Positions 38,492 through 47,947 of a stretch of DNA of 64,000 nt are shown here, one piece after another. Origin of the DNA: Candidatus Flexifilum affinis (GTDB lineage: Bacteria; Chloroflexota; Anaerolineae; Aggregatilineales; Phototrophicaceae). The notes below the pieces were generated by a model. That model searched no databases. It worked only from the letters and a program-made list of their open reading frames with translations, and was not told where the DNA came from. The position numbers were made by a program, and so were the translations under genes. The stretch lies in NCBI GenBank assembly GCA_016713325.1, contig JADJPJ010000087.1, forward strand, positions 1 to 64,000, read 5' to 3'. Within the stretch, counting starts at the first letter, position 1, and each line of letters opens with the position of its first letter.

Positions 38492-39471
38492 GCGACTTCG
38501 ACGCCCTCTCGCACCGCGCGAAGGTTGGACAGTGGCGACGTGATCATGGCGACACAGCCCGTCGAGACGATCAGACGGCGTCCATTCGTTTCGGCAATCG
38601 CATTGCGCACAGCCTGACGGATGCTGGTGGGCGTGCCCTGGTGCAGGTCTTCCCACTGAGCGACCCCGCCGCACACTGCGCCGTCGAACAGCGTCTTACC
38701 CATGGCCAGGGAAGGCGGCGTCGACTGGTCATGCCAGTTGACCACCTGCGATGGAAGCTGCGGCGCGAACTTGAACATCGGCATGTTGCCATGCAGGTGC
38801 ACGACGTTCAGCCACCACTTCGCCGGCAGCGTGCTGAGAATCTTCTGGTCGTAGGGCAGGCCAAACGTGACGTACTCGGATTCGGACAAGGCCGAATAGT
38901 TGGCGTACTGTATAGCGTAGAAGATCCCGGCGATCGGCAGGCGCTTCAAGGCTTCGATGAAGCGGAGAGTGGTCTCCGTCAGGACGCTCAACCCGCTCTG
39001 GACGCGGTCCGGCTCAGCGCGCAGGTCCTGGAGCATGCGCTCCTGGCCGGCAAGGTATTTGCACTGTGTCAGCGGGCTGAAGATTGTCTGAATGACCGGC
39101 GTATTCTCGCCCACTGCGTCACAAATCATCCGCACGGCTTCGAGCTGGCGGCCGAGCGCCCCTTTTGACGGATCGAGCGCACGCAGGCTTGTCCAGTCCA
39201 ACGATCGTTCGATGACCCGCTTCTTGTAGACGCGTGTTCCCTCCAATGAGCCTTCCCAGGCATCCTGGACGCCGTAATCGCTCACGCAGAAGCTGCTGGC
39301 GGGTGTAACCTTCACGAAATCCCAGTCGAACGTTTTCTGAAACTCGACGGTCGGCAGGGCCAGATCAGCCGCGCGTTGGTCATCGCCCGGGAAATGACGC
39401 CACAAAGCCACCGGGGCGCGATCTGTCGGTTCCCCGGCGATGGTCTTTTCGAGGCGCTCTCGTTTTTCCAT
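38488..39471 (-). CDS. Uroporphyrinogen decarboxylase (UroD)-family protein
   Basis: 327 residues of the UroD/MtaA fold. The N-terminus KRERLEKTIAGEPTDRAPVALWRHFPGD and C-terminal elements (WLNVVHLHGNMPMF; GRRLIVSTGCVAM) match uncharacterised UroD-like proteins, many of which are corrinoid methyltransferases, rather than HemE itself. No haem genes are adjacent. Its stop overlaps rsmD by 4 bases, and it follows the TPR gene by 23 bases. Substrate unknown. Confidence 0.75.
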   Translation of the reverse strand: MEKRERLEKTIAGEPTDRAPVALWRHFPGDDQRAADLALPTVEFQKTFDWDFVKVTPASSFCVSDYGVQDAWEGSLEGTRVYKKRVIERSLDWTSLRALDPSKGALGRQLEAVRMICDAVGENTPVIQTIFSPLTQCKYLAGQERMLQDLRAEPDRVQSGLSVLTETTLRFIEALKRLPIAGIFYAIQYANYSALSESEYVTFGLPYDQKILSTLPAKWWLNVVHLHGNMPMFKFAPQLPSQVVNWHDQSTPPSLAMGKTLFDGAVCGGVAQWEDLHQGTPTSIRQAVRNAIAETNGRRLIVSTGCVAMITSPLSNLRAVREGVEVA

Positions 39472-39494
39472 GATGTCAGGCCGCGCAGGCAGGG

Positions 39495-39803
39495 CTAATG
39501 CGCTACGCCGGTCACCTCGTTCAGACGCTGCTGAACCATCCTCTGGAGAATTTCGAGCCGGTCGCTGCTCGGGTCATTCTGAAGCGCGGCTTCAATCAGG
39601 CTGCCGGCTTTCTGGAAGCTGCGCGACGCTGCTTCGCGATTGCCCTGTGAGCGCTGAACCAACCCGAGTCCGTAGTGCGCATCAATATTGTCATTGTTGC
39701 GATTCGCCAGGTCCTGAAATGCGCTGGCGGCGGCATCCAACTGGCCTTTGCGGAAAGTGATCCAGGCTTGCCCAATCTGTTCGGCGACGTTGCTCTTGTC
39801 CAT
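39495..39803 (-). CDS. Small TPR protein
   Basis: 102 residues forming about two tetratricopeptide repeats (ITFRKGQLDAAASAFQDLA; DAHYGLGLVQRSQGNREAA) plus a helical tail. No signal peptide, so cytosolic; probably a protein-protein contact module. AGAGGA precedes ATG 39803. Likely first gene of the unit with the UroD-family and rsmD genes. Confidence 0.75.
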   Translation of the reverse strand: MDKSNVAEQIGQAWITFRKGQLDAAASAFQDLANRNNDNIDAHYGLGLVQRSQGNREAASRSFQKAGSLIEAALQNDPSSDRLEILQRMVQQRLNEVTGVAH

Positions 39804-39851
39804 TTGCCATCCTCTTGGGAGTGCATGACTCTAACCACACTTACACCAGGA

Positions 39852-39877
39852 ATTTTACCCCCCGGAGGGCAAAAATA
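39852..39877. terminator. Weak AT-flanked hairpin upstream of the small TPR gene
   Basis: TTTTACCC and GGGCAAAA flank a short loop, making a hairpin with A- and T-rich outer arms. It lies between the stop of the large membrane protein (39890, minus) and the TPR gene start, so it may end the membrane-protein transcript. Imperfect pairing makes this tentative. Confidence 0.35.
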
Positions 39878-39889
39878 ACATTGTTTGGA

Positions 39890-42200
39890 TCATTTCGAAA
39901 CTATTGACGTTGATAGGGGGAGAGCTAATACTGTGCCAATCGGGGCGCCGTCCGAAGCAAAGAGCGTCACAGACTGCCGTTCTTCGCACAGGGCATCGCA
40001 CGAGAACAGGGTCAGAACCAGATCGTAATCGCCGGGCGAGAGGGTGTCCGGGATCGGAATTCGCCAGGTATCCACGACGTAACGGCGTGGGAGCCAGCGG
40101 GTGGTCGGCAGATCACCCGGATGGCGGATTGCCGAGAGGCTGTCGACTCGCCCCGTGGAGCGATCCTGAAAGGCGATCTGCGCGCGATAGTTGGCTTCGA
40201 CAGAGCGCAGGGTGCGCCAATAAAGCGTGAACTCCAGGGTCGAACCCTGGGCGATCCTCCCTGAATCGGCCCGGTACCCGATCAGTTCCAATCCGGCGTC
40301 GGAGCGGATGTTGAGCGGCTGAACGCCGGCCAAGCCTGTTCCGGGCGCTATCTGCCATCCGCCGGCCGCTGCGAGTTCAGGCAGTGCGAAGGACAGGGCG
40401 AGCAGGCCGACCACGCCCAGCATCAGCACGCCAAACAAGCGCGCCTCGGCATGGTTGAGCAGCGCGAACTCGATCTGTTCAGCTTCGTGATCGCCACGGG
40501 TCCGCCAGCGTAGCACCAGCACCAGAGCGGTCCAGCAGCCCACCCAGGTCAGAAGCCAGCCGAAGAGGCGGGGTGGAGTGGCACCAAGTGTCAGGGCGAG
40601 TTCGCCGCGCTGTCCCTGCTGCAAATCGACGTGAAGCAGCGGCTGTTCCGGATTGCTGTGGAGTTCCAACTGCTGGTTGCCGAGTTGTGCCGTCCATCCG
40701 GGAAATGGGGCTGTGAACAACTCCAGCGTGGTCGGCGTGAAGACCTGCACCTGCAAGTGAAGTTCGTGAGCGCTCGCGCTGAGCAATCCGATCTGTGTGC
40801 GACCCGCGACGATGCTCAGTTTCCCGCCCGCGCTGTTGATCTGACTGCGCTGGGACTCAGCGCTGAAGACGTAATCCGGGGGGATGGTCGCAGGCACGCT
40901 GGCCCCAGGTGGTAGTATCGCCACACCGTACCCCTCGCTGCTCGAAACTGGCCGCCGCGTCCGAAGAGAAGTCCCGTGGCGTTGCCGCCGTGTTGAGTCC
41001 AGCCGTGGCGGCGATCCAGGGTTGCAGGACGGTGCCGATGGCGACTGCGCAGACGGCGACCGGAAAGACGCGGCGAAGCGGCAGGGGCAGCCATTCGCGC
41101 AGGTTGATGAGCGAGGCTCCGGCGATTGAGATGCACAGCGCGGCCGGGACCAGCATCCAGACCTGGTTATCGCGGACCACCGCGGCGACGATCAGACCTA
41201 CGGCGGCGGCCAGAAATGCGGCATAGAGGGGCCGCTGCGTGTTCCGGCGAAGCAGGGTCAGGAGTGCCCCCGGCACGGCGACAAGTGGAAAGGCACCCAG
41301 GCTGAATGCCGGCGGATCGAGGAGGGCGGCCGGATCGGTGGCAACCACCGGGGCAAACAAGCTCAGCAGATCGATCCGGTTGGAGGGCGCGATCTCCGCA
41401 GGGTACCACCGAACTGCATAGGCTTCCAGGGCGGCAGGCAGCCAGTGAAAGCTGGCGATGGCGATTCCCAGCAGACCGGCGATCAGCAGTCGAACCCAGG
41501 GGACGCGCCGTCCGTGCGAGCGGTTCACCAGGATGAGCAGGAGGGCCGCGCCCAACCCGGCGGCCGCGAATCGAGTGTCGAGGAGCAGCAGGCCGGCGGA
41601 GAGTAGGACGGCCGCCGCGAGATCGGCTGCGGCCCTGCGCTGCATCAGGCCATCGACCGCCCACAAAAGCGCCGGAAGCAACGCTCCGCCCAGAATGAGC
41701 GAGAGATCGCCAAGCTGTCGTGGCATGACCACGCCGATCATCGGATTGAATACGTACAGGAGCGCCGCGGTGACCCCGATGATCGAACCGGCGCGCCGGG
41801 CCACGAACGCGTAGAGCGCCGTCCCCGCAAGGCACGTGGCGAAGACAAACGTGGCCGAGATCGCCGCCCCTGGGTCGTTGATCAGCGTGATGTCGAGCAG
41901 GGCAGGCAGAAATCCGGCGAGCGGCGGCGTGAACTGCGGAATGGGCGCGCCATAGCCGCCCACTGCTTCATCGGTCCAGCGGGGGTACCACCGGCCCTCG
42001 CCAATCGACTCGGCGATCTCGGCGGCGCGAAATGCGTAACGTTCGTGGGCCGTGCCGACAGGGATGGAGGTCGAGAGAACGAAGGGCAGGGAGGAGATCA
42101 GGCAGAATCCCAGGATGAGCAGGACTCCCCAATCCGTCCTGCGCATGGCGCGCCGCATCCAGAAGGGCAGGTCTTCGTAGCGAATCGTTGACGTCGTCAT
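39890..42200 (-). CDS. Large multi-spanning membrane protein (one frameshift)
   Basis: About 770 residues read across a one-base shift near 40935 (in a GGGG run; EQRG continues as YGVAILPPGASVP). The N-terminal half has some ten hydrophobic segments with ATSIPVGTAHERYAFR-type and WYPRWTDEAVGGYGAPIPQF motifs, as in the 6-pyruvoyl-tetrahydropterin-synthase-related and YfhO-like membrane families. Then comes an extracytoplasmic beta-rich part (PGWTAQLGNQQLELHSNPEQ), two more membrane segments and a C-terminal beta domain. Such proteins resemble GT-C glycosyltransferases, but function is unproven. ATG 42200 begins MTTSTIRYEDLPFWM. Confidence 0.7.
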
Positions 42201-42261
42201 GGGGTCATTGTCGCATAAGGTCGCTTGATCTGAAAATGGGACAATGCTATGCTTTGCCACC

Positions 42262-42729
42262 ATGGTGACCATTCGCCCGATGACCCTGGAAGACCCCCCA
42301 CAACTCGCCTCTCTCTGGCAAGACCAGTTAAGCCTGATTGCGCAGACTGACAGCCGAAGTATGTCTCCGTCTGCTGTGACAGAGTGGACGGCAGGCATCG
42401 TGGCCCTGCTGAGCGATACGCGCGCCGTAGCCCTCACGGCGCTGGCCGACGACCAAAGTTATGCCGGTTATGTGGTTGGCTGGGAACCGCCGGTTGGCCT
42501 GCTGCCGGCCGTCGGATCACGAGTGGGACTCATCGGTGATCTGGTCATCGATATGCATCGCTATCGGGGCGGCGTGGCGCGCGCTCTGGTGGCGGCGCTG
42601 CGCGCGCAGTTTGCTGCGCGCGGGGTGAACCGGTTGGTGGCGCTCAGCGCGCGCCGCCATGTCACCGGTCAGGCCTTCTGGCGATCGGTGGGCGGCGTCG
42701 AATGGATGGATGGTTTCTGGCTCAAGTGA
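42262..42729 (+). CDS. GNAT-family N-acetyltransferase
   Basis: 155 residues from ATG 42262 (MVTIRPMTLEDPPQLASLW). Acetyl-CoA motif A: GDLVIDMHRYRGGVARALVA; motif B: HVTGQAFWRSVGGVEWMDGF. Substrate unknown. First gene of a plus-strand series with a second, unrelated-looking GNAT 28 bases downstream. Confidence 0.8.
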   Translation: MVTIRPMTLEDPPQLASLWQDQLSLIAQTDSRSMSPSAVTEWTAGIVALLSDTRAVALTALADDQSYAGYVVGWEPPVGLLPAVGSRVGLIGDLVIDMHRYRGGVARALVAALRAQFAARGVNRLVALSARRHVTGQAFWRSVGGVEWMDGFWLK

Positions 42730-42757
42730 GCCGCGTAGTGGGGAGAACCTTGAGCTG

Positions 42758-43246
42758 ATGATGGATGTGATCATTCGCGCTGCCGAAACATCGGATATGG
42801 ATGCGATTGCCCGGATGTGGATGGAGCTGGTCGATCATCACCAACTCCTGGACCCCCGGTTGCCTCCGGCGGCGAAAGACGGCGCACGGCGATACGCGGT
42901 GCGACTTGAAGAGCGGCTAGACGACCCGACCACGCGCGTCCTGATCGCCGAGGCAGATGGCAAAGTGGCCGGTTATATCCTGGCCATGATCGTCGATATG
43001 CTGAGCGACCTCTTCATGCAAGAGACCACCGGTTTCGTCGCGGATATCTACGTGCGCCCGGAACTTCGTGGCTTAGGCATCGGCCGCGCACTGGTCGAGA
43101 GCCTGCAGGACTGGTTCCGCGAGAGCGGTGTGCGTTACTATGAATGGCATGTCGCTTCGGAAAACGCCGAGGGCAAGGCCTTCTGGGAATCCCTGGGGGG
43201 CAAGCCGGTGCTGGTGCGCATGAGACACGAGATCGATGAGGCATGA
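42758..43246 (+). CDS. GNAT-family N-acetyltransferase
   Basis: 162 residues from ATG 42758, with GGGGAGA upstream; ATG 42761 is equally possible. Motif A: VADIYVRPELRGLGIGRALV (R-G-x-G-x-G/A); motif B: ENAEGKAFWESLGGKPV. Substrate unknown. Its stop overlaps the AlaX start (ATGA), so the two are translationally coupled. Confidence 0.85.
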   Translation: MMDVIIRAAETSDMDAIARMWMELVDHHQLLDPRLPPAAKDGARRYAVRLEERLDDPTTRVLIAEADGKVAGYILAMIVDMLSDLFMQETTGFVADIYVRPELRGLGIGRALVESLQDWFRESGVRYYEWHVASENAEGKAFWESLGGKPVLVRMRHEIDEA

Positions 43247-43971
43247 CCATGACCGAACTGATTTATCAGACGAACAGCTATACGCGCGAGTTCGACGCTG
43301 TGGTGACGGCCGTGGACCCGGCCGCGCGCACCGTCATGCTCGACCGCACAGCCTTCTATCCCGGTGGCGGCGGGCAGCCCAACGACACGGGTGAGCTGGT
43401 CGTCGGCGACCGGCATTTGCCGGTCATCAAGGTCGATCGCGGTAACCTCCATATCCTGGGCGGGGAAGATCTGGCTTCGGTCGGTGACATCGTCGTCGGT
43501 CACCTGAATTGGGACCGGCGTTTCCAGCTCATGCGCACCCACACGGCAATGCACATCCTCTGCGGCGTGGTCTGGCGCGACTACGGCGCCAGCGTGACCG
43601 GCGGCAACATTGAACCGCTGGAGGGTCGAATGGACTTCGAGTTCGAGCGCTTGCAGAAAGAACTGGTGCAGGAGATCGAGGACAAGATCAACCTGGAAGT
43701 GCAGGCGGCGCGCGATGTTCGGGTGAAGATTCTGCCGCGCGATGAGGCCTTCAAGATCCCCGACCTGATTCGCACCAAGATCAACCTGCTGCCGGAGGGC
43801 ATCCTCGAGGTGCGGACCGTCGAAATAGTCGGGTTGGACCTGCAAGCCGATGGGGGTACCCACGTGGCGAACACGCGCGAGGTTGGCCACATCCGAGTGA
43901 CCGACTACAAGAGCAAGGGCGGAATCAACAAGCGGCTCTACGTCCGGATTGAGGATGCGGCGCAGCCATGA
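43243..43971 (+). CDS. Alanyl-tRNA editing protein (AlaX type)
   Basis: Free-standing editing domain that removes Ser or Gly from mischarged tRNA-Ala. 242 residues. It has the AlaRS editing-domain zinc motifs: HTAMH (HxxxH) and a second site reading ADGGTHV where AlaRS has CGGTH; Asp at that position occurs in some AlaX proteins. The N-terminal FYPGGGGQPNDTG is typical. The C-terminus carries a positively charged patch (TDYKSKGGINKRLYVRIED). Overlaps both the GNAT gene and the TPR gene by 4 bases. Confidence 0.88.
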   Translation: MTMTELIYQTNSYTREFDAVVTAVDPAARTVMLDRTAFYPGGGGQPNDTGELVVGDRHLPVIKVDRGNLHILGGEDLASVGDIVVGHLNWDRRFQLMRTHTAMHILCGVVWRDYGASVTGGNIEPLEGRMDFEFERLQKELVQEIEDKINLEVQAARDVRVKILPRDEAFKIPDLIRTKINLLPEGILEVRTVEIVGLDLQADGGTHVANTREVGHIRVTDYKSKGGINKRLYVRIEDAAQP

Positions 43972-44972
43972 TCAACCGGTCCATTCGCCAGCTCAGCCTC
44001 TTTCTTGGCCCCGTTCGGCTGCGGATACTGTTCTTCCTGATTGGCATCACCGGTCTGCTCAGCCTGATGCTCAATGCCGTCGAAGGGGAGTGGGTCATCC
44101 CGGCGCAGACGCTGCTCGCGGCGTCGGCTGTGGTGGGCAGCCTGGTCATCGTTCTGGGCAAGATGGACCCGGCCGATCGGGGGCGCTGGTTGGCGATTCT
44201 CATTCCCGCGTTCGGCGCCCTGCTGCTCGGCATCTTCTTCCTGCCGCAGTTTCTGCTGCCGTTGGCAGGCGGCGCGCTGGGCTGGATCGTCGCCGGTCTT
44301 CTGTTGTTCCGGTCGCGCATGCCAATGCAATATCGCGAGGCGATTCGCCATCTGCGCAAGAACGAATATGCTGAAGCCGTCAAGATGATGGACGCGATCA
44401 TAAAGGAAGAGCCGGATAAGCCGGATCACCTTCGCTTTCGCGCCGAGGTCCTGCGCGTGTGGGGCAAACTCGACCGCGCCAAACGCGATTACCGGAGGAT
44501 GGTGGAACTCGATCCGGAGTCGGCAGTGGCTTACAACGGACTGGCGGAGGTCTGCCTGCAAGCGCGCGACTATGACGAGGCCTTCACCGCCGCCCAGCGC
44601 GCGGCGCAGTTGGCCCCCGATGAATGGGTCGCGTTTTACAATCTGGGCATGATCGAGGATCGGCTTGGCAAGGCGCAGGCGGCGGCTGAGCATCTGGAGA
44701 AGGCGCTCCAGCTCAACGTCAAGGACGCTCGCCACCGGCTGTTGATCGAGCTGTACCGGGCGCGGGCCTACGCTCGCCTGGGTGACGTGGCACAGGCGCA
44801 GGGCGCGGTGATGGAATTGCGCAAAAGCCGGTCCGGACTCGACGAATGGGATACTATTCTGAAAAGCGAACAGGCGGAGACGCTGCGGGCGGCCATCGGC
44901 GAGGATGTCGAAGCGGCCCGTGCGCTGCTGGCCGGTTCGCAGGATGTGATGAGTCTGGCGGCCGGGGCATAA
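43968..44972 (+). CDS. Membrane-anchored TPR protein 1
   Basis: 334 residues. Four hydrophobic segments in residues 15-115, then TPR repeats from about 120 (YREAIRHLRKNEYAEAVKMM; AVAYNGLAEVCLQARDYDEA; EWVAFYNLGMIEDRLGKAQA). The repeats face either side of the membrane; topology not determined. First of three consecutive membrane-TPR genes. Its stop overlaps the next ATG (TAATG). Confidence 0.75.
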   Translation: MINRSIRQLSLFLGPVRLRILFFLIGITGLLSLMLNAVEGEWVIPAQTLLAASAVVGSLVIVLGKMDPADRGRWLAILIPAFGALLLGIFFLPQFLLPLAGGALGWIVAGLLLFRSRMPMQYREAIRHLRKNEYAEAVKMMDAIIKEEPDKPDHLRFRAEVLRVWGKLDRAKRDYRRMVELDPESAVAYNGLAEVCLQARDYDEAFTAAQRAAQLAPDEWVAFYNLGMIEDRLGKAQAAAEHLEKALQLNVKDARHRLLIELYRARAYARLGDVAQAQGAVMELRKSRSGLDEWDTILKSEQAETLRAAIGEDVEAARALLAGSQDVMSLAAGA

Positions 44973-45835
44973 TGCAGAATCGGCGCTGGTTGACGCTCAC
45001 CTATTTGACATTTCTGCTTGGCCTTGCCGGCGTCGCGCTGTTCATCGGCGCAATCACGGCCGAAATTTTCACGCGCGGAGATGGCGCTGAGTCGCCATTG
45101 GCGCTGGTGGCGTTTGCCGGTCTGTGTTTCGCCGGTGCCGTCTTTCTCCTGTGGTTTCTGTTCGTCGGCATTCTGTTGGCTCGCCAGACTCGCCAGTTGG
45201 GGTCCGGCTATGGCGATGCCTACCGGCTGATCGAGGCGTTCCGCTTCCGCGAGGCGATCCCGCTTCTGGAACGATCGATTCGCGAGGGGAAAGAGACTTC
45301 AGAAGTCCTGATGCTGCTGACCACCGCCTACGCTTACACGGGACAGCTCGCCCGCGCGCAGGCGTCGGCCGACCGGGCGGTCCAGCTTTACCCGAACAAC
45401 CCCACCGCGCTGATCACGCTGGCCAACGGCTATCGTCTTCAGGCCGCCTATGATGAAGCGGCGCAGACGCTCTTGCAGGCAGCCAGGCTGGACCCCGATC
45501 AGCCGATCGTCTGGGCGGAGTTGGGCTTCACCCAGCGGTTTAGCGGCGATGAAGCCGGCGCGGTCGAGTCATTCGAGCGGGCTGCCGCGCGCCCCATGCC
45601 TGCGCCCTATGCCGTGCGCGTGTTTTATCATCTCACTCAGGCGTATCAGGCCAAAGCGGAGACGCAGAAAGCCGTACAGGCGGCGGCGCGGATGATGAGT
45701 GCAAGGGAAGGCCTCTCGGTGTGGAAGGCGGCCTTGAAGGCGATGAGCGGCACAGCCTATGGCAATTCCCTGCGCTACGAGATCGCCGCGATCGAACAGG
45801 CGCTGGCGGATGCTGATGCGGGTCTTCTCGGATAG
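44972..45835 (+). CDS. Membrane-anchored TPR protein 2
   Basis: 287 residues from ATG 44972. Two hydrophobic segments (residues 7-28 and 42-66), then four or so TPR units (FREAIPLLERSIREGKETSE; AQASADRAVQLYPNNPTALI; DEAAQTLLQAARLDPDQPIV). Similar layout to its neighbours, so the three genes probably arose by duplication or work as one assembly; this is inference. Confidence 0.75.
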   Translation: MQNRRWLTLTYLTFLLGLAGVALFIGAITAEIFTRGDGAESPLALVAFAGLCFAGAVFLLWFLFVGILLARQTRQLGSGYGDAYRLIEAFRFREAIPLLERSIREGKETSEVLMLLTTAYAYTGQLARAQASADRAVQLYPNNPTALITLANGYRLQAAYDEAAQTLLQAARLDPDQPIVWAELGFTQRFSGDEAGAVESFERAAARPMPAPYAVRVFYHLTQAYQAKAETQKAVQAAARMMSAREGLSVWKAALKAMSGTAYGNSLRYEIAAIEQALADADAGLLG

Positions 45836-45860
45836 CGATTTGCGAGGATAGCAACGGCCT

Positions 45861-46658
45861 ATGATCTGGTTGATTCGCAACCTGCGTCATGATTATCGCG
45901 CGTGGGATCGTCCGACGCGCCTGGCGGTGTGGCTGGGCCTGGCGCTGCTCCTGGGCGCTGTGGTCCTGATCTTCACCGGACCGGAGCAGATTCGCACGCA
46001 GGCGTTGATCGGTGCGGTGGCGCTGGTCATCGTGATACAACTGGTTGTTCTGTATGGTAACCGGGGCATGACCTCGTTGTACACGCGTGCTCAAAAGCTG
46101 TATCTCCAGGGCCAGTTTGATGAAACGCGCGAACTGCTGGAGAGCGCCCGCGTGCATGGCCGTGCCGACGCCAAGCTTCTGACGTTGCTGGGCAATACTT
46201 TCCGCCAGCTCGGGCATCTCGACTCCAGTGCCGCGGTTTTGTCTGAAGCTCTGAACAAAGCTCCCGATCATCATTTCCCTCTATATGGATTTGGGCGTAC
46301 ACTTCTATCGCAAGGTCGTTATGGTGAAGCCGTCGCCATGATTCGCCGCGCTGCCGATTCAGGAGCGCCGCCGGTGGTGCTGGCCGATCTGGGCGAAGCG
46401 TATTTTCGATTGGGCGATGTGGAGAATGCTCGCTCGGCGCTGGAGGCTGCGGCTGAGCAGCCCGGCAACGAGCGGACGCCGCATCGAGAGCTGATGGTCC
46501 GTTACCTGCTGTTCACACTGGGCGTTGGGCATGCGCCGGAGCCGGCGCTCGTCCAGGCTGGACTGCCATACTGGCGTGCGAGCGCGGAACGGTTCGCTCA
46601 TACAGATTATGGTGCTGCACTTCACCAGGATGTGCGCGCTCTGGAGTCCTCTTTCTGA
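45861..46658 (+). CDS. Membrane-anchored TPR protein 3
   Basis: 265 residues. Two hydrophobic segments (about residues 22-40 and 48-64), then TPR-like helices (LYTRAQKLYLQGQFDETREL; AKLLTLLGNTFRQLGHLDSS; VVLADLGEAYFRLGDVENAR). Starts 25 bases after TPR protein 2. No enzyme motif. Confidence 0.75.
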   Translation: MIWLIRNLRHDYRAWDRPTRLAVWLGLALLLGAVVLIFTGPEQIRTQALIGAVALVIVIQLVVLYGNRGMTSLYTRAQKLYLQGQFDETRELLESARVHGRADAKLLTLLGNTFRQLGHLDSSAAVLSEALNKAPDHHFPLYGFGRTLLSQGRYGEAVAMIRRAADSGAPPVVLADLGEAYFRLGDVENARSALEAAAEQPGNERTPHRELMVRYLLFTLGVGHAPEPALVQAGLPYWRASAERFAHTDYGAALHQDVRALESSF

Positions 46659-46689
46659 CATAGACCTGATGTGAAGGAGAGTTGAACAG

Positions 46690-47202
46690 ATGGCAGCGAC
46701 CAGGACGAGAACCCGCAGTGGGGGAGTCTCCATCGTTCGAATCAGCCTCATTATCGGTATTGTGGGCATCCTGATTGTGGGCGCCTGGCTGGTCTGGTTC
46801 TTCATCGATCAGGCCTCACGGCAGGTCCCCTTCGAGGTGGCCATCTATCCCGGTGCGGAATACTGGGGCGAGAAAAACGTGCTGCCCGGCTCGCGCGATC
46901 TCTTCTACCGCACGCCGGACACGCCGGAGCAGGTGTCGGCGTTCTATACCCAGAAGATGTCCGAGTACTACGGCAATGGCGACCAGGTTTGTGTGCGGTT
47001 GCCACCGGAAGGGATGAATGCCGGTGCGGAGTCCAACCTGAACTCGGTCTTGTACCAGTTCAAGTGCATGTTTGACCGGTCCGGTTTCAACTCGACGCAG
47101 TACACGCAGATCGTCATCTACCCTGGGCGCTACAATGCCGATCCCTTCCTGAATGCCGAAGGACTGACGATTGTGAAATATGAACAACAGTGGCAGCAAT
47201 GA
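46690..47202 (+). CDS. Hypothetical single-span membrane protein
   Basis: 170 residues. Basic N-terminus, one hydrophobic segment (about residues 18-42, IIGIVGILIVGAWLVWFFI), then an extracytoplasmic domain starting with VPFEVAIYPGAEYWGEKNVL and containing two Cys that may pair. GAAGGAGAG precedes the ATG. No family recognised. The last 23 bases overlap the next gene. Confidence 0.6.
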   Translation: MAATRTRTRSGGVSIVRISLIIGIVGILIVGAWLVWFFIDQASRQVPFEVAIYPGAEYWGEKNVLPGSRDLFYRTPDTPEQVSAFYTQKMSEYYGNGDQVCVRLPPEGMNAGAESNLNSVLYQFKCMFDRSGFNSTQYTQIVIYPGRYNADPFLNAEGLTIVKYEQQWQQ

Positions 47203-47734
47203 CCCTGCGCTGACCGGCGCGCCGCCGGGCAGTGCGGACTCCGCGGACGGACAGCCGGCTTCTCCCCGAAGCCGGTTTCCGTCCGTCACGCTGATCCTGC
47301 TGGTCGGCATCGCCTTGACGCTGGCCGCCTACATCGGCGTGAACGTCCTCGGTGTGCTGGTCGGAATTCTCGCGCCGCCACTGCCGCCGGTCCCCGCCGG
47401 GCTGACCGAGATCGACCACGTCAACGAAGCCTATGGCGTCGACATCTGGACGTACACTTCTCCTGCTGATCCCTGCGAGATCGTGACCGCCTTCGAGGAA
47501 ACCGGCTTCTGTACGGTGGCCCCGCTGCAATGCGGCGAACTGCGCACCGAGCCGGATCAGCAGCTGGAGACCAGTCTGGCCGCTCGCTGCGCCGGCGAAG
47601 TCGAGTTCTCGATCTTCACCATGCAGTGGTGGGCGCGCATCTTCCAGGTCAATGCCGACCGGTCGACGCGCCTCGAACTGGAACGGGAAGTGTTCTGGAT
47701 CGGTGACGGAGAACGACAGATCCAGAGCCGCTGA
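47180..47734 (+). CDS. Hypothetical single-span membrane protein
   Basis: 184 residues. A polar Ser/Pro-rich N-terminus, one hydrophobic segment (about residues 32-62, VTLILLVGIALTLAAYIG), then an extracytoplasmic domain with four Cys. Overall plan resembles the preceding gene, with a conserved position in the operon. No family recognised. Last gene of the 42.2-47.7 kb series; no clear terminator follows. Confidence 0.6.
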   Translation: MNNSGSNDPALTGAPPGSADSADGQPASPRSRFPSVTLILLVGIALTLAAYIGVNVLGVLVGILAPPLPPVPAGLTEIDHVNEAYGVDIWTYTSPADPCEIVTAFEETGFCTVAPLQCGELRTEPDQQLETSLAARCAGEVEFSIFTMQWWARIFQVNADRSTRLELEREVFWIGDGERQIQSR

Positions 47735-47825
47735 GTAGCCCCCTGCCACTACCGAAAATGCCGTCGATCAGCCATAATTCAGAGCAGAGTCCACTGTTGT
47801 TTGCACGAAAATCCGGCGAACGATG

Positions 47826-47899
47826 AAGGAGGTGCGGTGGTGTTGAGATGGTCTCTCACACCACGTCTCATTAACGTCTCTCACCGCATACGTCGTTAA
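47826..47899 (+). promoter_or_regulatory. ileS leader: short ORF and alternative hairpins
   Basis: A strong AAGGAGG (47826-47832) stands four bases before a GTG at 47837 that opens a 20-codon frame (VVLRWSLTPRLINVSHRIRR, stop 47897). The same bases can fold two ways: hairpin A pairs 47837-47843 with 47858-47864 (7 bp, extended by GAGA/TCTC), while stem B pairs TGCGGTG (47833-47839) with CACCGCA (47882-47888); they share 47837-47839. The 9-base GTCTCTCAC occurs at 47851 and 47876. I infer a regulatory leader for ileS; no T-box consensus was found. Confidence 0.4.
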
Positions 47900-47947
47900 G
47901 TCGCAAAATCCGCAGAATTCGCAACGTTATGCAGCGTGGAGGACGTT

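Noticed and set aside
38488..39471. HemE, the haem-pathway uroporphyrinogen decarboxylase
   Set aside because: Sequence resembles the wider UroD-like group and no haem genes are near.
47735..47947. T-box riboswitch upstream of ileS
   Set aside because: The conserved T-box sequence (AGGGTGGNACCGCG type) and a terminator/antiterminator pair could not be found.
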